DNA of 64,000 bases from assembly GCF_000430045.1 (NCBI RefSeq), contig NZ_KE387027.1:411901-475900 (forward strand), read 5' to 3'. Made by a program: the position numbers and the translations under genes. The DNA is from Calidithermus chliarophilus DSM 9957 (GTDB taxonomy: Bacteria; Deinococcota; Deinococci; Deinococcales; Thermaceae). Below the pieces are notes generated by a model. It ran no database searches and was not told where the DNA came from. It worked only from the letters and a program-made list of their open reading frames with translations. Positions 18,823-27,088 of this stretch are shown here, in pieces. The first letter of the stretch is position 1, and each line of letters begins with the position of its first letter.

Positions 18823-19713
18823 ATGGACCTATCCCTCCTGCCGCAGTTCCTCATCACCGGCCTGGCCACCGGGGCGCTTTACGCGCTGATCGCGCTGGGC
18901 TTCGTGCTGGTCTACCGTGCGACCAGCGTGGTCAACTTCGCCATCGGCGAGTTTTTGCTGGTGGGGGCCTACCTGGTCTACACCTTCAACGTCCCGCCCT
19001 TCAATTTCCCGTTGCCCCTGGCGATGCTGGTGGCCCTGCCGGTGGCTTTTCTCTTCGGCCTTCTGATCGAGCGCGGCTTCGTGCGGCCCCTGCTGGGGCG
19101 CAACGTGGTGGCGGTGATCATGGCGACCATCGGGCTGGTGGCGACGCTGGACGGGGCGGCCCAACTGGTGTGGGGCGCCGACCAGAAGGCCTACAACGGC
19201 GAACTGCCGGGCCAGCCCATCGTCCTGGGCAGCCTGGTGCTCACCGCCCGCTCGATGTGGGGCATCGCGGTGGGAATCGGGGTGGCGCTGCTGCTGATCG
19301 CGCTGCTGCGCTACAGCCGTTACGGGGTGATGGTGCGGGCGGTGTCGGAGAGCGAGACGGCGGCGCTGGCGCTGGGCATCAACGCGCCGCGCATGGTGGG
19401 CATCGTGTGGGGCCTCTCGGCGGCGCTGGCCGCGCTGGGCGGGGTGCTGCTGGCCTCGGCCAGCGGGCCCGGCTTCCACGTGATCGCGCTGGGCCTGATG
19501 GTCTTCCCGGTGGCGATCCTGGGCGGCATGGACTCGGTGCCGGGCGCGGTGATCGCCGGGCTGCTGCTGGGCGTGGTGCAGGCGCTCTCGACGGCCTACC
19601 TCGAGGGCCCCCTCCCCGGCATCACCGAAGCCCTGCCCTTCGTGATCGTGCTGCTGGTGCTGTTGCTGCGGCCCTACGGTCTCTTCGGCCAGAGCCGTAT
19701 CGAGCGGGTTTAG
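18823..19713 (+). CDS. livH: Branched-chain amino-acid-type ABC transporter permease (LivH family)
   Basis: A 296-residue membrane protein with about eight hydrophobic segments. It has family motifs LATGALYALIALGFVLVYRA near the N terminus, the IGEFLLVGAY segment, and the cytoplasmic loop SETAALALGINAPRMVG that docks on the ATPases. It forms the channel together with the LivM-like protein at 23501. The nearest purine-rich RBS (GTAGGAGA) is over 20 nt upstream, so translation initiation is not obvious. A palindrome and a partial composite repeat separate it from the next gene. Confidence 0.85.
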   Translation: MDLSLLPQFLITGLATGALYALIALGFVLVYRATSVVNFAIGEFLLVGAYLVYTFNVPPFNFPLPLAMLVALPVAFLFGLLIERGFVRPLLGRNVVAVIMATIGLVATLDGAAQLVWGADQKAYNGELPGQPIVLGSLVLTARSMWGIAVGIGVALLLIALLRYSRYGVMVRAVSESETAALALGINAPRMVGIVWGLSAALAALGGVLLASASGPGFHVIALGLMVFPVAILGGMDSVPGAVIAGLLLGVVQALSTAYLEGPLPGITEALPFVIVLLVLLLRPYGLFGQSRIERV

Positions 19714-19751
19714 GCGGAGGAAGCAGAAAGTGGCACCGACTGCGACCCAAA

Positions 19752-19776
19752 GGGCAGGCACAGGGGCCTGCCCCTA
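19752..19776. repeat. Short palindrome ending in CCCCTAC
   Basis: Stem GGGCAGGC/GCCTGCCC (19752-19759 with 19766-19773) is followed by CTAC. It shares its form with the palindromes at 27015-27039 and in carB. Confidence 0.6.
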
Positions 19777-19788
19777 CACCCTGTTTCT

Positions 19789-19853
19789 GTTTTCGGCTAT
19801 CGGCTACCGACATCCTCAATCTTCCCACGTACGACGTAAGACGTAAGACCTAG
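19789..19853. repeat. Composite heptamer repeat, fragment F
   Basis: A GCTATCGGCTACCGAC piece is followed by ACGTACG/ACGTAAG heptamers ending two bases before the livF-like start codon. The two modules are in unusual order, so this is a rearranged fragment. Confidence 0.65.
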
Positions 19854-19855
19854 CT

Positions 19856-20641
19856 ATGGCCTCCCTCAACGTCGAAAACCTCAAGGTGGTCTACCGGGGC
19901 GTGATCCTCGCCCTCAACGGCGTCTCGCTGCGGGCCGAGCCCGGCGAGGCGGTGGGGCTTTTGGGCCCCAACGGCGCGGGCAAGAGCACGCTGGTGCGGG
20001 CCATCGCTGGGCTGCTGCACCAGTACGAGGGCCGCGTGCTCGACGGCAAGATCACCCTCAGCGGCCAGGACATCACCCACGCCTCGGCGCTCAAGGTGGC
20101 GGCGCTGGGGCTCACGCCGATCCTCGAGGGCCGCCCCGTCTTCCGCTACCTCACCGTGCTGGAGAACCTCACCGCCGCGGCGCACAAGCTCCCCGCGGCG
20201 CGGGCCCGCGCCATCACCGAGGAGGTCTTCGCCCGCTTCCCCCGCATCTACGAGCGGCGGCGCGAGCAGGCCGGCTACCTCTCGGGCGGCGAGCAGCAGA
20301 TGCTCCTGCTGGGCATGGCCCTGCTCACCGAGCCCAAGGTGCTGGTGGTGGACGAGCCCAGCCTGGGCCTCTCGCCCAAGCTGGTCGAGGAGGTCATGCG
20401 CGTGCTGGGCGAGCTGCGCCGCGACAAGGGCCTGACGCTGATTCTGGTCGAGCAGAACGCCCGCGCCGCCTTCAGCCTCGTCGAGCGGGTGTACGTGCTC
20501 GAGCAAGGCCGCGTGGCCTTCGAGGGCAGCACCCAGGCCGCCCAGGGCGACGCCGACGTGATGGAGTTCTACCTTGGCGCCGGGGCCTCCGGCGGCTTCG
20601 CCGAGGCCAAGCGCTACCGCAGGAGGAAGAGGTGGGTGTGA
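19856..20641 (+). CDS. livF: Branched-chain amino-acid-type ABC transporter ATP-binding protein (LivF family)
   Basis: A 261-residue ABC ATPase with Walker A GPNGAGKST (~residues 37-45), signature LSGGEQQML, and Walker B VLVVDEPSLGLSP; the LGLSP form is typical of LivF. The C terminus has an extra basic tail (RYRRRKRWV). The ATG follows a heptamer repeat fragment directly and no Shine-Dalgarno sequence is visible, so translation may depend on coupling or on a leaderless transcript. It works with LivG, LivH and LivM. Confidence 0.85.
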   Translation: MASLNVENLKVVYRGVILALNGVSLRAEPGEAVGLLGPNGAGKSTLVRAIAGLLHQYEGRVLDGKITLSGQDITHASALKVAALGLTPILEGRPVFRYLTVLENLTAAAHKLPAARARAITEEVFARFPRIYERRREQAGYLSGGEQQMLLLGMALLTEPKVLVVDEPSLGLSPKLVEEVMRVLGELRRDKGLTLILVEQNARAAFSLVERVYVLEQGRVAFEGSTQAAQGDADVMEFYLGAGASGGFAEAKRYRRRKRWV

Positions 20642-20845
20642 AGAGGTCGTACGCCCGACGCCGAACGTCGAACGCAAAACGCAAAACGCTAAACGCTAAA
20701 CGCCGAGCGCGAAAAGACTGCTCGTGGCCGGTGGTGTGTGGTCCGTGGTCGAAAGCTTTTCACTACAGGCCACGAAACACGCGCCACGAGCCACTGGCCT
20801 CTCATCTTTGGATATCGGCTATCGACTATCAGCTATCGGCATTCC
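20641..20845. repeat. Composite heptamer repeat, copy G (rearranged)
   Basis: Reverse-oriented ACGCAAA/ACGCTAA heptamers are followed by CGTGGCC/GGTCCGTGGTC words, a CACTACAGGCCACGA...GCCACGAGCCACTGGCC segment and forward GCTATCG/GACTATCA heptamers. It sits inside the transporter operon between livF and livG. Confidence 0.75.
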
Positions 20846-20855
20846 GGAGGGCCCC

Positions 20856-21608
20856 ATGACCCCCATCCTCGAGGCCCACGACCTGGCCCTGGCCTTCAAA
20901 GGGGTGCGCGCCCTCAACGGGGTCAGCTTCACCGTCAACCCCGGCGACTTCTTCGCGGTTATCGGGCCCAACGGGGCGGGGAAGACCAGCCTGCTCAACG
21001 TGCTCTCGGGGCTCTACCGGCCCCAGCAGGGCACGGTGCGCTTCCTGGGGGAGGATTTGAGCGGGGTCTCGCCGCAGGAGCGGGCGCGGCGGGGGCTGGG
21101 CCGGACCTTCCAGAACCTCGAGCTCTTCCGGGGCATGAGCGTGCTGGACAACGTCAAGCTGGGGGCCGAGCTGGCGATGGGGGCCTACAGCGCCCTCACC
21201 CCCGACACCCGCAAGGAGTGGGCCATCCGCCGCTGGGCCGAGGAAGTCCTGGACTACCTGCACCTCGCCCCGCACCGCCACAAGCACGCCGGGGCGCTGC
21301 CCTACGGCCTGCAGAAGCGGGTGGAGGTGGCCCGCGCCCTGGCCGGCAAGCCCAAGCTGCTGCTGCTCGACGAGCCCATGGCCGGGCTCTCGCTCGAGGA
21401 GAAGCAGGACCTCGCCCGTTTCCTGCTCGACGCGCGGCGCGAGTGGGGCGTGACGATGGTGCTGGTCGAGCACGACCTCAAGGCGGTGCTCGAGCTCTCC
21501 ACGGGCGTGCTGGTGATGTCGTACGGCGAGGTGCTCTACCTGGGCGAGCCCGGCGGGGTGCGCGACAACCCGCGCGTGGCCGAAGCCTACCTGGGGAGGT
21601 CGGCCTAG
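20856..21608 (+). CDS. livG: Branched-chain amino-acid-type ABC transporter ATP-binding protein (LivG family)
   Basis: A 250-residue ABC ATPase. The ATG at 20856 is chosen because GGAGG lies 5 nt upstream and the family begins at MTPILEAHDL; a longer frame from 20724 only reads through repeat DNA. Visible motifs are Walker A GPNGAGKTS, the LivG-specific GLGRTFQNLELF, signature LPYGLQKRVEVARAL and Walker B LLLLDEPMAGLS. The stop TAG abuts the ATG of the ligase gene with no gap. Confidence 0.88.
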   Translation: MTPILEAHDLALAFKGVRALNGVSFTVNPGDFFAVIGPNGAGKTSLLNVLSGLYRPQQGTVRFLGEDLSGVSPQERARRGLGRTFQNLELFRGMSVLDNVKLGAELAMGAYSALTPDTRKEWAIRRWAEEVLDYLHLAPHRHKHAGALPYGLQKRVEVARALAGKPKLLLLDEPMAGLSLEEKQDLARFLLDARREWGVTMVLVEHDLKAVLELSTGVLVMSYGEVLYLGEPGGVRDNPRVAEAYLGRSA

Positions 21609-23498
21609 ATGCGGGGGACGCTGCTGGAGGCCCTGGCCCGCCGGGCCCAGACCACCCCCGGCCTGCCCGCCCACCGGGTCAAGCGCTACGGGGTGTGGGA
21701 GACCACCACCTGGGCGCAGTTCTGGGATAACGTGCAGCGCCTGGCCGGGGGGATGGGGCAGTTGGGCCTCGAGCCGGGCGGGGTGCTGGCCCTGCTGGGG
21801 CACAACGCGCCGGAGTGGGTCACCGCCGAGATGGCCGCCCAGGCTCTAGGGGCCATGCCCATGGGCATCTACGCCGACGCCATGCCCGAGGAGGTGGCCT
21901 ACTTCCTCGAGTTCACCAACGCCCAGGGCATCGTGGTCTCCGACGAGGAACAGCTCGACAAGGTGCTGCCCCACCTGCACCGGCTGCGCTTCGTGGTGGT
22001 GTGGGAAGAGGCCGGGATGAGCCGCTACTGGGGCGAAAAGATCTGGCCCTATTCCCGCGTGGTCGCGCAGGGCGAGGCGCCCGAGGCCCGGCAGGTCGTG
22101 CAGGCGGCCCTGGAGAAGATCGGCCCCGGCACCGTGGCCCTGCTGGCCCCCACCTCGGGCACCACCGCCCGCAGCAAGCTCGCCATGCTGACCCACGCCC
22201 AGCTCGAGGCCGGCTACCACGCGGTGGACCACTCGCTCGAGCTGCGGGGCGGGGAGTGGGTCTATAGCTACCTGCCCCTGCCCTGGATCGGCGAGCAGAT
22301 GCTCTCGGTGGTGCAGGGCCTGCTCGGCGGCGTGGTGCTGCACTTCCCCGAAGACCCCGCCACCGTCATCCCCGACATCAAGGAGGTCCAGCCCGACTTC
22401 TACTTAGCCCCCCCGCGCCTGTGGGAGGACGCCCTGGCCCTCGTGCGCAGCCGCATGGAGGACGCGCACTGGCTCAAGAAGGCTTTCTACCGCTGGGGCA
22501 TGGGCGTGCTGCTCAAGGCCGCCGAGCTCGAGTTCCGTGGCGAGCGCGTCGGGTTCGGGCTGGACCTGGCCCGCTCCCTCGCCTATCCCCTGGTGGCCCG
22601 CCCCATCCGCGCCCGCATGGGCCTGGCGGCCTGCCGGGTGGCCGTGACCGGCGGCGCCCCGCTGGGGCCGGAGGTCTTCACCTTCTACCGCGCGCTGGGC
22701 CTGGACATCCGCCAGTACTACGGCCAGTCCGAGACCGCCGCCAACACCTGCGCCCACCGCGCGGGCGACGCCCCGCCCGAGACCGTGGGCCAGCCTTTGG
22801 TCAACACCGAGGTGCGCATCAGCGAGGAGGGGGAGATCCAGGTGCGGGGGCCGCAGGTCTTCGTGGGCTACTTCGGCAACGAGGCCGCCACCCGCGAGAC
22901 CTTCACCCCCGACGGCTGGTTCCGCACCGGCGACGCCGGCTTCTTCGACGAGCGCGGGCACCTGGTGATCCTGGGCCGGCTGAAGGAGGTGGGGGCCCTC
23001 GCCAGCGGCACCCGCTTCTCGCCGCAGTTCCTCGAGAACCGCCTGAAGTACTCCCCCTACGTCCGCGAGGTGGTCATCATCGGGGATAAGCGCCCCTACG
23101 TCACCGCGCTCATCGAGCTCGACCCCGAGAACACCCAGAACTGGGCCCGCCGCCGCGGCCTGGCCTTCACCACCTACCAGAGCCTGGCCGCCCGCCCCGA
23201 GGTCTACCGCCTGATCTCCGAGGAGATCGCCCAGGCTTCGGCCGCGCTGCCCGAGGAGCTGCGGGTGCGCCGCTTCGCCATACTGCCCAAGGAACTCCAC
23301 CCCGACGACGACGAGGTCACCCGCACCCGCAAGGTCAAGCGCAAGACCGTCGAGGAGCGCTACGCCTCGCTGATCGCCGCGCTCTACGAGGGCAAGGACC
23401 AGGCCGTGCTCGAGCTCCCCATCCGCTACCTCGAGGGCGAGGGCAAGCTCGAGGCCGCCGTCTCGATCGCCGAAGTGGGCGAACTGGTGGGGAGGTAG
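21609..23498 (+). CDS. AMP-binding acyl-CoA ligase (long-chain type) in transporter operon
   Basis: A 629-residue ANL-superfamily enzyme. The P-loop-like motif is PTSGTTARSKLAMLTH (slightly divergent from SGTTGxPKG), A5 region YYGQSETAANTC, and A7/A8 region DGWFRTGDAGFFDERGHLVILGRLKE. It would activate a carboxylic acid with ATP and join it to CoA. Placement between livG and livM, with zero spacing to livG and 2 nt to livM, argues that it activates the imported substrate. Such transporter-ligase operons are common for fatty or aromatic acids; the exact acid is unknown. Confidence 0.85.
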   Translation: MRGTLLEALARRAQTTPGLPAHRVKRYGVWETTTWAQFWDNVQRLAGGMGQLGLEPGGVLALLGHNAPEWVTAEMAAQALGAMPMGIYADAMPEEVAYFLEFTNAQGIVVSDEEQLDKVLPHLHRLRFVVVWEEAGMSRYWGEKIWPYSRVVAQGEAPEARQVVQAALEKIGPGTVALLAPTSGTTARSKLAMLTHAQLEAGYHAVDHSLELRGGEWVYSYLPLPWIGEQMLSVVQGLLGGVVLHFPEDPATVIPDIKEVQPDFYLAPPRLWEDALALVRSRMEDAHWLKKAFYRWGMGVLLKAAELEFRGERVGFGLDLARSLAYPLVARPIRARMGLAACRVAVTGGAPLGPEVFTFYRALGLDIRQYYGQSETAANTCAHRAGDAPPETVGQPLVNTEVRISEEGEIQVRGPQVFVGYFGNEAATRETFTPDGWFRTGDAGFFDERGHLVILGRLKEVGALASGTRFSPQFLENRLKYSPYVREVVIIGDKRPYVTALIELDPENTQNWARRRGLAFTTYQSLAARPEVYRLISEEIAQASAALPEELRVRRFAILPKELHPDDDEVTRTRKVKRKTVEERYASLIAALYEGKDQAVLELPIRYLEGEGKLEAAVSIAEVGELVGR

Positions 23499-23500
23499 CC

Positions 23501-24571
23501 ATGCTGTTCCGACTCTCCCAGACCCTCACCGACCGCTGGAGCCGCACCTTCGCCCGCACCGTGCGGGCCACCTACCGCCAGGACGAGGCCTACGCCAGCA
23601 CCCCCATGGGCCGCTTCTGGCTGTGGGTCGCCCTGGCCCTGTTGTTGCTGCTGCCCTTGCTGCTGCCGCCCTACCCCATGTACGTGGTGGTGCTCATCGC
23701 CATCGCCGCCGTGGGCGCGCTCGGGCTGCACCTGCTGGTGGGCGGGGCCGGGCAGATCTCGCTGGGCCACGCCGCCTTCCTGGGCATCGGGGCCTACACC
23801 GCCTCGCACCTGGCCGGGCCGCTGGCGGTGGTGGGCATCCTGCTGGGCGGGGTGCTGGCGGGCCTGATCGGCGTGGTGCTGGGCCTGCCCTCGCTGCGCA
23901 TCAAGGGGGCCTACCTCGCCATCGCCACCCTGGCCCTGCAATTCCTGGCCGACTACGTCTTCAAGCGCTGGGAAGCCGTCACCGGCGGCATCCGGGGGCG
24001 CACCCTGCCGCCCGCCGAGTTCCTGGGCATCCCCCTGCCTGGCGCCGACGCGCTGTGGTATTTGGTGCTGCTCTTCGCCATCCCGCTCTTCTTCTACGCC
24101 AAGCGCCTGCTCTCGACGCGCGCGGGCCGCCTGTGGTACGCCGTACGCGACAACGACCTCTCGGCCCGCCTCTCCGGCGTGGACCTGACCCGCGCCAAGC
24201 TCACCGCCTTCGCCGTCTCGGCCTTCTACGCCGGGATCGCCGGGGGCCTGCTCGCCAACCTCTACAAGTCCATCACCCCCGAGAACTTCGTGCTCACCTT
24301 CAGCATCCAGTACCTCGCCATGGTGATCGTGGGCGGGGCCGGGACCGTGCTCGGCGCCGTGCTCGGCGCGACCTTCGTGGTGCTCATCCCTGAGGTGCTC
24401 AACGCCATCGTGGGCGCCTTCGGCCCCCAGTTCGCCCCGTCCTTCGCCGCCTGGCGCAACGTGGTCTTCGGGGTGCTGATCCTGATGTTCCTGATCCTCG
24501 AGCCCTTAGGCCTCGTCGGCCTGTGGGGCCGCATCCGCGACTACTTCCGCACCTGGCCTTTGCCGTACTGA
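23501..24571 (+). CDS. livM: Branched-chain amino-acid-type ABC transporter permease (LivM family)
   Basis: A 356-residue membrane protein with an N-terminal cytoplasmic extension of ~35 residues. It then has about nine hydrophobic segments. LivM landmarks are GGAGQISLGHAAFLGIGAYT, GLPSLRIKGAYLAIATLAL and AFAVSAFYAGIAGGLLANLY. The ATG follows GGGGAGGTAGCC. It is the last gene of the operon; a composite repeat lies right after its stop. Confidence 0.88.
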   Translation: MLFRLSQTLTDRWSRTFARTVRATYRQDEAYASTPMGRFWLWVALALLLLLPLLLPPYPMYVVVLIAIAAVGALGLHLLVGGAGQISLGHAAFLGIGAYTASHLAGPLAVVGILLGGVLAGLIGVVLGLPSLRIKGAYLAIATLALQFLADYVFKRWEAVTGGIRGRTLPPAEFLGIPLPGADALWYLVLLFAIPLFFYAKRLLSTRAGRLWYAVRDNDLSARLSGVDLTRAKLTAFAVSAFYAGIAGGLLANLYKSITPENFVLTFSIQYLAMVIVGGAGTVLGAVLGATFVVLIPEVLNAIVGAFGPQFAPSFAAWRNVVFGVLILMFLILEPLGLVGLWGRIRDYFRTWPLPY

Positions 24572-24650
24572 AGCAGCTTGTGGCTCGTGGCCTGCGTCTC
24601 GCGTTTTGCGTTTTGCGTACGACGTACGACCCGCGCCCGGCGTCTCAGGT
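24572..24650 (+). repeat. Composite heptamer repeat element, copy H (short)
   Basis: CTTGTGGCTCGTGGCC, GCGTTTT heptamers, ACGTACGACGTACGACC and CGCGCCCGGCGTCTC fill the convergent gap between livM and the glutaredoxin gene. Confidence 0.8.
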
Positions 24651-24655
24651 CCCGC

Positions 24656-24919
24656 TCAGTTCCGCGCAGGCTCGAGCAACCCCACCTGCTCGAGCCACTG
24701 CTGCAGCTTCATCACCGAGAAGCGGCTCATCGAGGCCGCCTGGTCGCCATAGACCAGGGTAGGAACGCTGCGGCGACCGGCGTTGACCTGCAACACCAGG
24801 CGCTCGCCTTCGGGGTGCTGGTCAATGTTCACCTCGGTGTAGCTCAGGCCGAGCCGCTCGAGGGCGGCCTTGGTCGCCTTGCAGTCGGAGCACCAGGCGG
24901 TGGTGTACATCGTGATCAT
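24656..24919 (-). CDS. Glutaredoxin-like/mycoredoxin-like protein
   Basis: An 87-residue thioredoxin-fold protein. The redox site is WCSDC near residues 9-13, the cis-proline is in RSVPTLV, and the fold-typical EVNIDQHPEG follows the first helix. CxDC sites with a preceding Trp are seen in mycoredoxin- or NrdH-like proteins that reduce mixed disulfides with low-molecular-weight thiols. A bacillithiol partner is plausible because bshA is in this window. No RBS is visible; a TAAGCT (24929-24934, minus strand) nine nt upstream suggests a near-leaderless transcript. Confidence 0.8.
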   Translation of the reverse strand: MITMYTTAWCSDCKATKAALERLGLSYTEVNIDQHPEGERLVLQVNAGRRSVPTLVYGDQAASMSRFSVMKLQQWLEQVGLLEPARN

Positions 24920-24977
24920 CGGTTGTAGAGCTTATCGGGGCGCTATGGAATTCATTGTGATTTTTGTGCCAAGACGG

Positions 24978-25135
24978 CTCCGGGGAAGCCGTCAGCCGTC
25001 AGCGATCAGCTTGTGGCTTGTGGCTCGTGGCTCGTGGCGTGTGGGAGTATCCCCCCTGGCCCCCTTGCTAAGGGGGGTAAACAAAGGGCGTTCGGCGTTC
25101 AGCTATCGGCTATCGGCTATCGACTATCGACCACC
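24978..25135 (+). repeat. Composite heptamer repeat element, copy I
   Basis: Forward order: GCCGTCA units, five GTGGCTC/GTGGCTT heptamers, CCCCCCTGG...TTGCTAAGGGGGG hairpin, GCGTTCG units, and GCTATCG/ACTATCG heptamers ending at the ychF stop. The ACGTACG block is absent. Confidence 0.85.
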
Positions 25136-25136
25136 C

Positions 25137-26252
25137 TCACACATTGAAGAGGATGTACATCACGTCCCCGTCCTTAACCTCGTACTCCTTGCCCTCGGTG
25201 CGTACCCAGCCCTTTTCCTTGGCCTGTGCCCAACCCCCGGCGGCAACCAGCTTGTCCCACTCGATGACCTCGGCCCGGATGAAGCCGCGCTCGAGGTCGG
25301 AGTGGATCTCGCCGGCGGCCTGGGGGGCTTTGGTGCCCTGGCGGATGGTCCAGGCCCGCACCTCCTTCTCGCCGGCGGTGAGGAAGGTGATGAGGCCCAG
25401 CACGCGGTAGGCTACCCGAACCAGGCGGTCGAGGCCGGACTCCTCGAGCCCTAGCGAGGCCAGGTACTCCTGGGCTTCGGCGTCCTCGAGCTCGGCCAGC
25501 TCGGCCTCGATCTTGGCCGAGACCACCACCACCTCGGCCCCCTCGGCCCCAGCCCGCTCGCGCACCTTGGCGACGTTGGGGTTGCCGGTGGCGTCGGGCA
25601 GGTCTTCCTCGGCCACGTTGGCGACGTAGATCACCGGCTTGGCGGTCATCAGGCCCATCTCGCGGGCGGCCTTGGCGAAGAGTTCGGGGTCGGCGGGGGC
25701 GTAGGTGCGGGCGGGCTGGCCTTGCGAGAGGTGGGGGAGGAGGGGCTCGAGCACTTCCAGCAGCGCCTTGTCATCCTTGTCCACGCGGGCGGTCTTGCGC
25801 AGCTTGTCCAGGCGCTTCTCCAGGGCTTGCAGGTCGGCCAGGGCCAGCTCGGTGTTGATGGTCTCGAGGTCGTCGAGGGGGTCCACCTTGCCCGAGACGT
25901 GCACCACGTTGGGGTCTTCGAAGCAGCGCACCACGTGGGCGATGGCCGCCACCTCGCGGATGTTGGCCAGGAACTGGTTGCCCAGCCCCTCGCCCTTGTG
26001 GGCGCCCTTGACCAGCCCCGCGATGTCCACGAACTCCACGTAGGTAGGCACGATGGGGGGCTTACGGTCGCCCTTGACGAAGAGCTTGGCGAGCGCCTCG
26101 AGGCGCTCGTCGGGCAGGGTCACCACCCCCACGTTCTTGTCGATGGTGGCGAAGGGATAGTTGGCGGCCAGCGCGCCCGCCTTGGTGATCGCGTTGAACA
26201 GGGTGGACTTGCCCACGTTGGGCAGTCCGACGATGCCGACTCCTAAAGCCAT
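25137..26252 (-). CDS. ychF: Ribosome-binding ATPase YchF
   Basis: A 371-residue Obg-family P-loop NTPase. The ATG at 26252 is chosen because the family starts [20 protein letters not shown]; a frame open further upstream only covers repeat DNA. Motifs are G1 GLPNVGKST, switch region [11 protein letters not shown], and G3 [17 protein letters not shown]. In the G4 position VANVAE replaces NKxD, the feature that gives YchF its ATP preference. The C-terminal TGS domain ends in [12 protein letters not shown]. It binds the 70S ribosome and is linked to stress responses. It is a single gene between two composite repeats. Confidence 0.93.
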   Translation of the reverse strand: MALGVGIVGLPNVGKSTLFNAITKAGALAANYPFATIDKNVGVVTLPDERLEALAKLFVKGDRKPPIVPTYVEFVDIAGLVKGAHKGEGLGNQFLANIREVAAIAHVVRCFEDPNVVHVSGKVDPLDDLETINTELALADLQALEKRLDKLRKTARVDKDDKALLEVLEPLLPHLSQGQPARTYAPADPELFAKAAREMGLMTAKPVIYVANVAEEDLPDATGNPNVAKVRERAGAEGAEVVVVSAKIEAELAELEDAEAQEYLASLGLEESGLDRLVRVAYRVLGLITFLTAGEKEVRAWTIRQGTKAPQAAGEIHSDLERGFIRAEVIEWDKLVAAGGWAQAKEKGWVRTEGKEYEVKDGDVMYILFNV

Positions 26253-26267
26253 ACAAGGCAACAGTGT

Positions 26268-26480
26268 ACTTGATGGTCGGGGGGTGGTCGAACGCGGGAT
26301 GCCCAACGCCGATAGCTGATAGCCCATAGCCGATAGCCGAACGCCAGACGCGAAACGCCAGACGCGAAACGCGAGACGTCCCTTCTTCACCCCCCTTGGC
26401 AAGGGGGGCTGGGGGGATACCCCCTCCCCGCACGCGGGGAGGGACGGGGAGGGGCAACCACGGGCCACTAGCCCCCTTCC
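26268..26480 (-). repeat. Composite heptamer repeat element, copy J (reverse, near complete)
   Basis: On the + strand: GATAGCTGATAGCCCATAGCC, GAACGCC/AGACGCG heptamers, TTCACCCCCCTTGGCAAGGGGGG hairpin, CCCCTCCCCGC/GCGGGGAGGG hairpin and CACGGGCCACTAG. It lies in the divergent region between ychF and the small lipoprotein. Confidence 0.85.
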
Positions 26481-26541
26481 TAAACCTGGCCTATCGTTTG
26501 AGCCTTCGTTAACCCTGGCGTGCTCGAGCCCGTGGCCTGGC

Positions 26542-26547
26542 TAGATT
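26542..26547 (+). promoter_or_regulatory. -10 box of a leaderless lipoprotein gene
   Basis: TAGATT ends 7 nt before the ATG at 26555, the spacing expected when transcription starts at or next to the start codon. Confidence 0.45.
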
Positions 26548-26554
26548 GAGGGAT

Positions 26555-26968
26555 ATGCGCAAGTGGTTGTGGCTATCCCTGGTGGTGGCGCTCGCGGCCT
26601 GTGGCGGGACGGGGGGGCCGGGCGGCGGGGGCGGTGGGGTGGTGACCAACGACTTCACCATGACCTGCACCCCCAGCCCGTTCTCGGTGCCTAAAGGAGG
26701 GCAGGCCACCCTGACCGTGACCGTGGAAAACCTCAAGGGGCAGGTGGCCAAGGTCCAGCTCAAGTTCGAAAGCGGCACCGTGGGGGTGGATGGTTCCCCC
26801 CTGACCCAGGTGGTGGAAGGGGCCGGGAGCGCCCAGTTCACCATCTCGGTCAAGAGCGGCATCACCGACAACAAGCCCTTCTTCTACATCTACGGCCGGG
26901 GAATGAACAGCGAAAACCGCACCTCCGGGATGCCGCAGAAAGACTGCCGGGTGCAGTGGAGCTACTAG
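26555..26968 (+). CDS. Small secreted lipoprotein with Ig-like region, function unknown
   Basis: A 137-residue protein with a clear lipoprotein signal: MRKWLWLSLVVALAACGG, lipobox LAAC, followed by a glycine-rich linker. The mature part (~100 residues) has alternating beta character with PFSVPKGGQATLTVTVENL, resembling bacterial Ig-like surface domains. A cysteine pair (MTC near the start, KDC near the end) could form a disulfide. It would be anchored on the outer face of a membrane. I do not recognise the family. Confidence 0.7.
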   Translation: MRKWLWLSLVVALAACGGTGGPGGGGGGVVTNDFTMTCTPSPFSVPKGGQATLTVTVENLKGQVAKVQLKFESGTVGVDGSPLTQVVEGAGSAQFTISVKSGITDNKPFFYIYGRGMNSENRTSGMPQKDCRVQWSY

Positions 26969-27014
26969 CCCCCTCGAGCGACAAGACTCCCTGCACAAGC
27001 CGCCGATCGTCGAA

Positions 27015-27039
27015 AGGGCCGGGTCCAAGACCCGGCCCT
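27015..27039. repeat. Palindrome with 11-bp stem, CCCTACC end
   Basis: AGGGCCGGGTC-CAA-GACCCGGCCCT is a perfect hairpin followed by ACC. It belongs to the same loose class as 19752-19776 and 50981-51004. It could end transcription of the lipoprotein gene, although no U-tract follows. Confidence 0.6.
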
Positions 27040-27040
27040 A

Positions 27041-27088
27041 CCAAAGGCGTTCGGCGTTTGGCTATCAGCTATCGACCATCGACCATTT
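27041..27088 (+). repeat. Composite heptamer repeat, short copy K
   Basis: GGCGTTCGGCGTTTG, then GCTATCAGCTATCGACCATCGACC. It is the right-hand end of the element only, between two convergent lipoprotein genes. Confidence 0.75.

Noticed and set aside
20724-20855. N-terminal extension of the livG protein
   Set aside because: The added residues are translated heptamer repeat; the family start and GGAGG are at 20856.
26253-26468. N-terminal extension of YchF
   Set aside because: It reads through repeat copy J; YchF begins at [14 protein letters not shown].
27015-27039. Intrinsic terminator of the small lipoprotein gene
   Set aside because: The stem is perfect but followed by ACCAAAGG, not a U-run; kept as a palindromic repeat instead.
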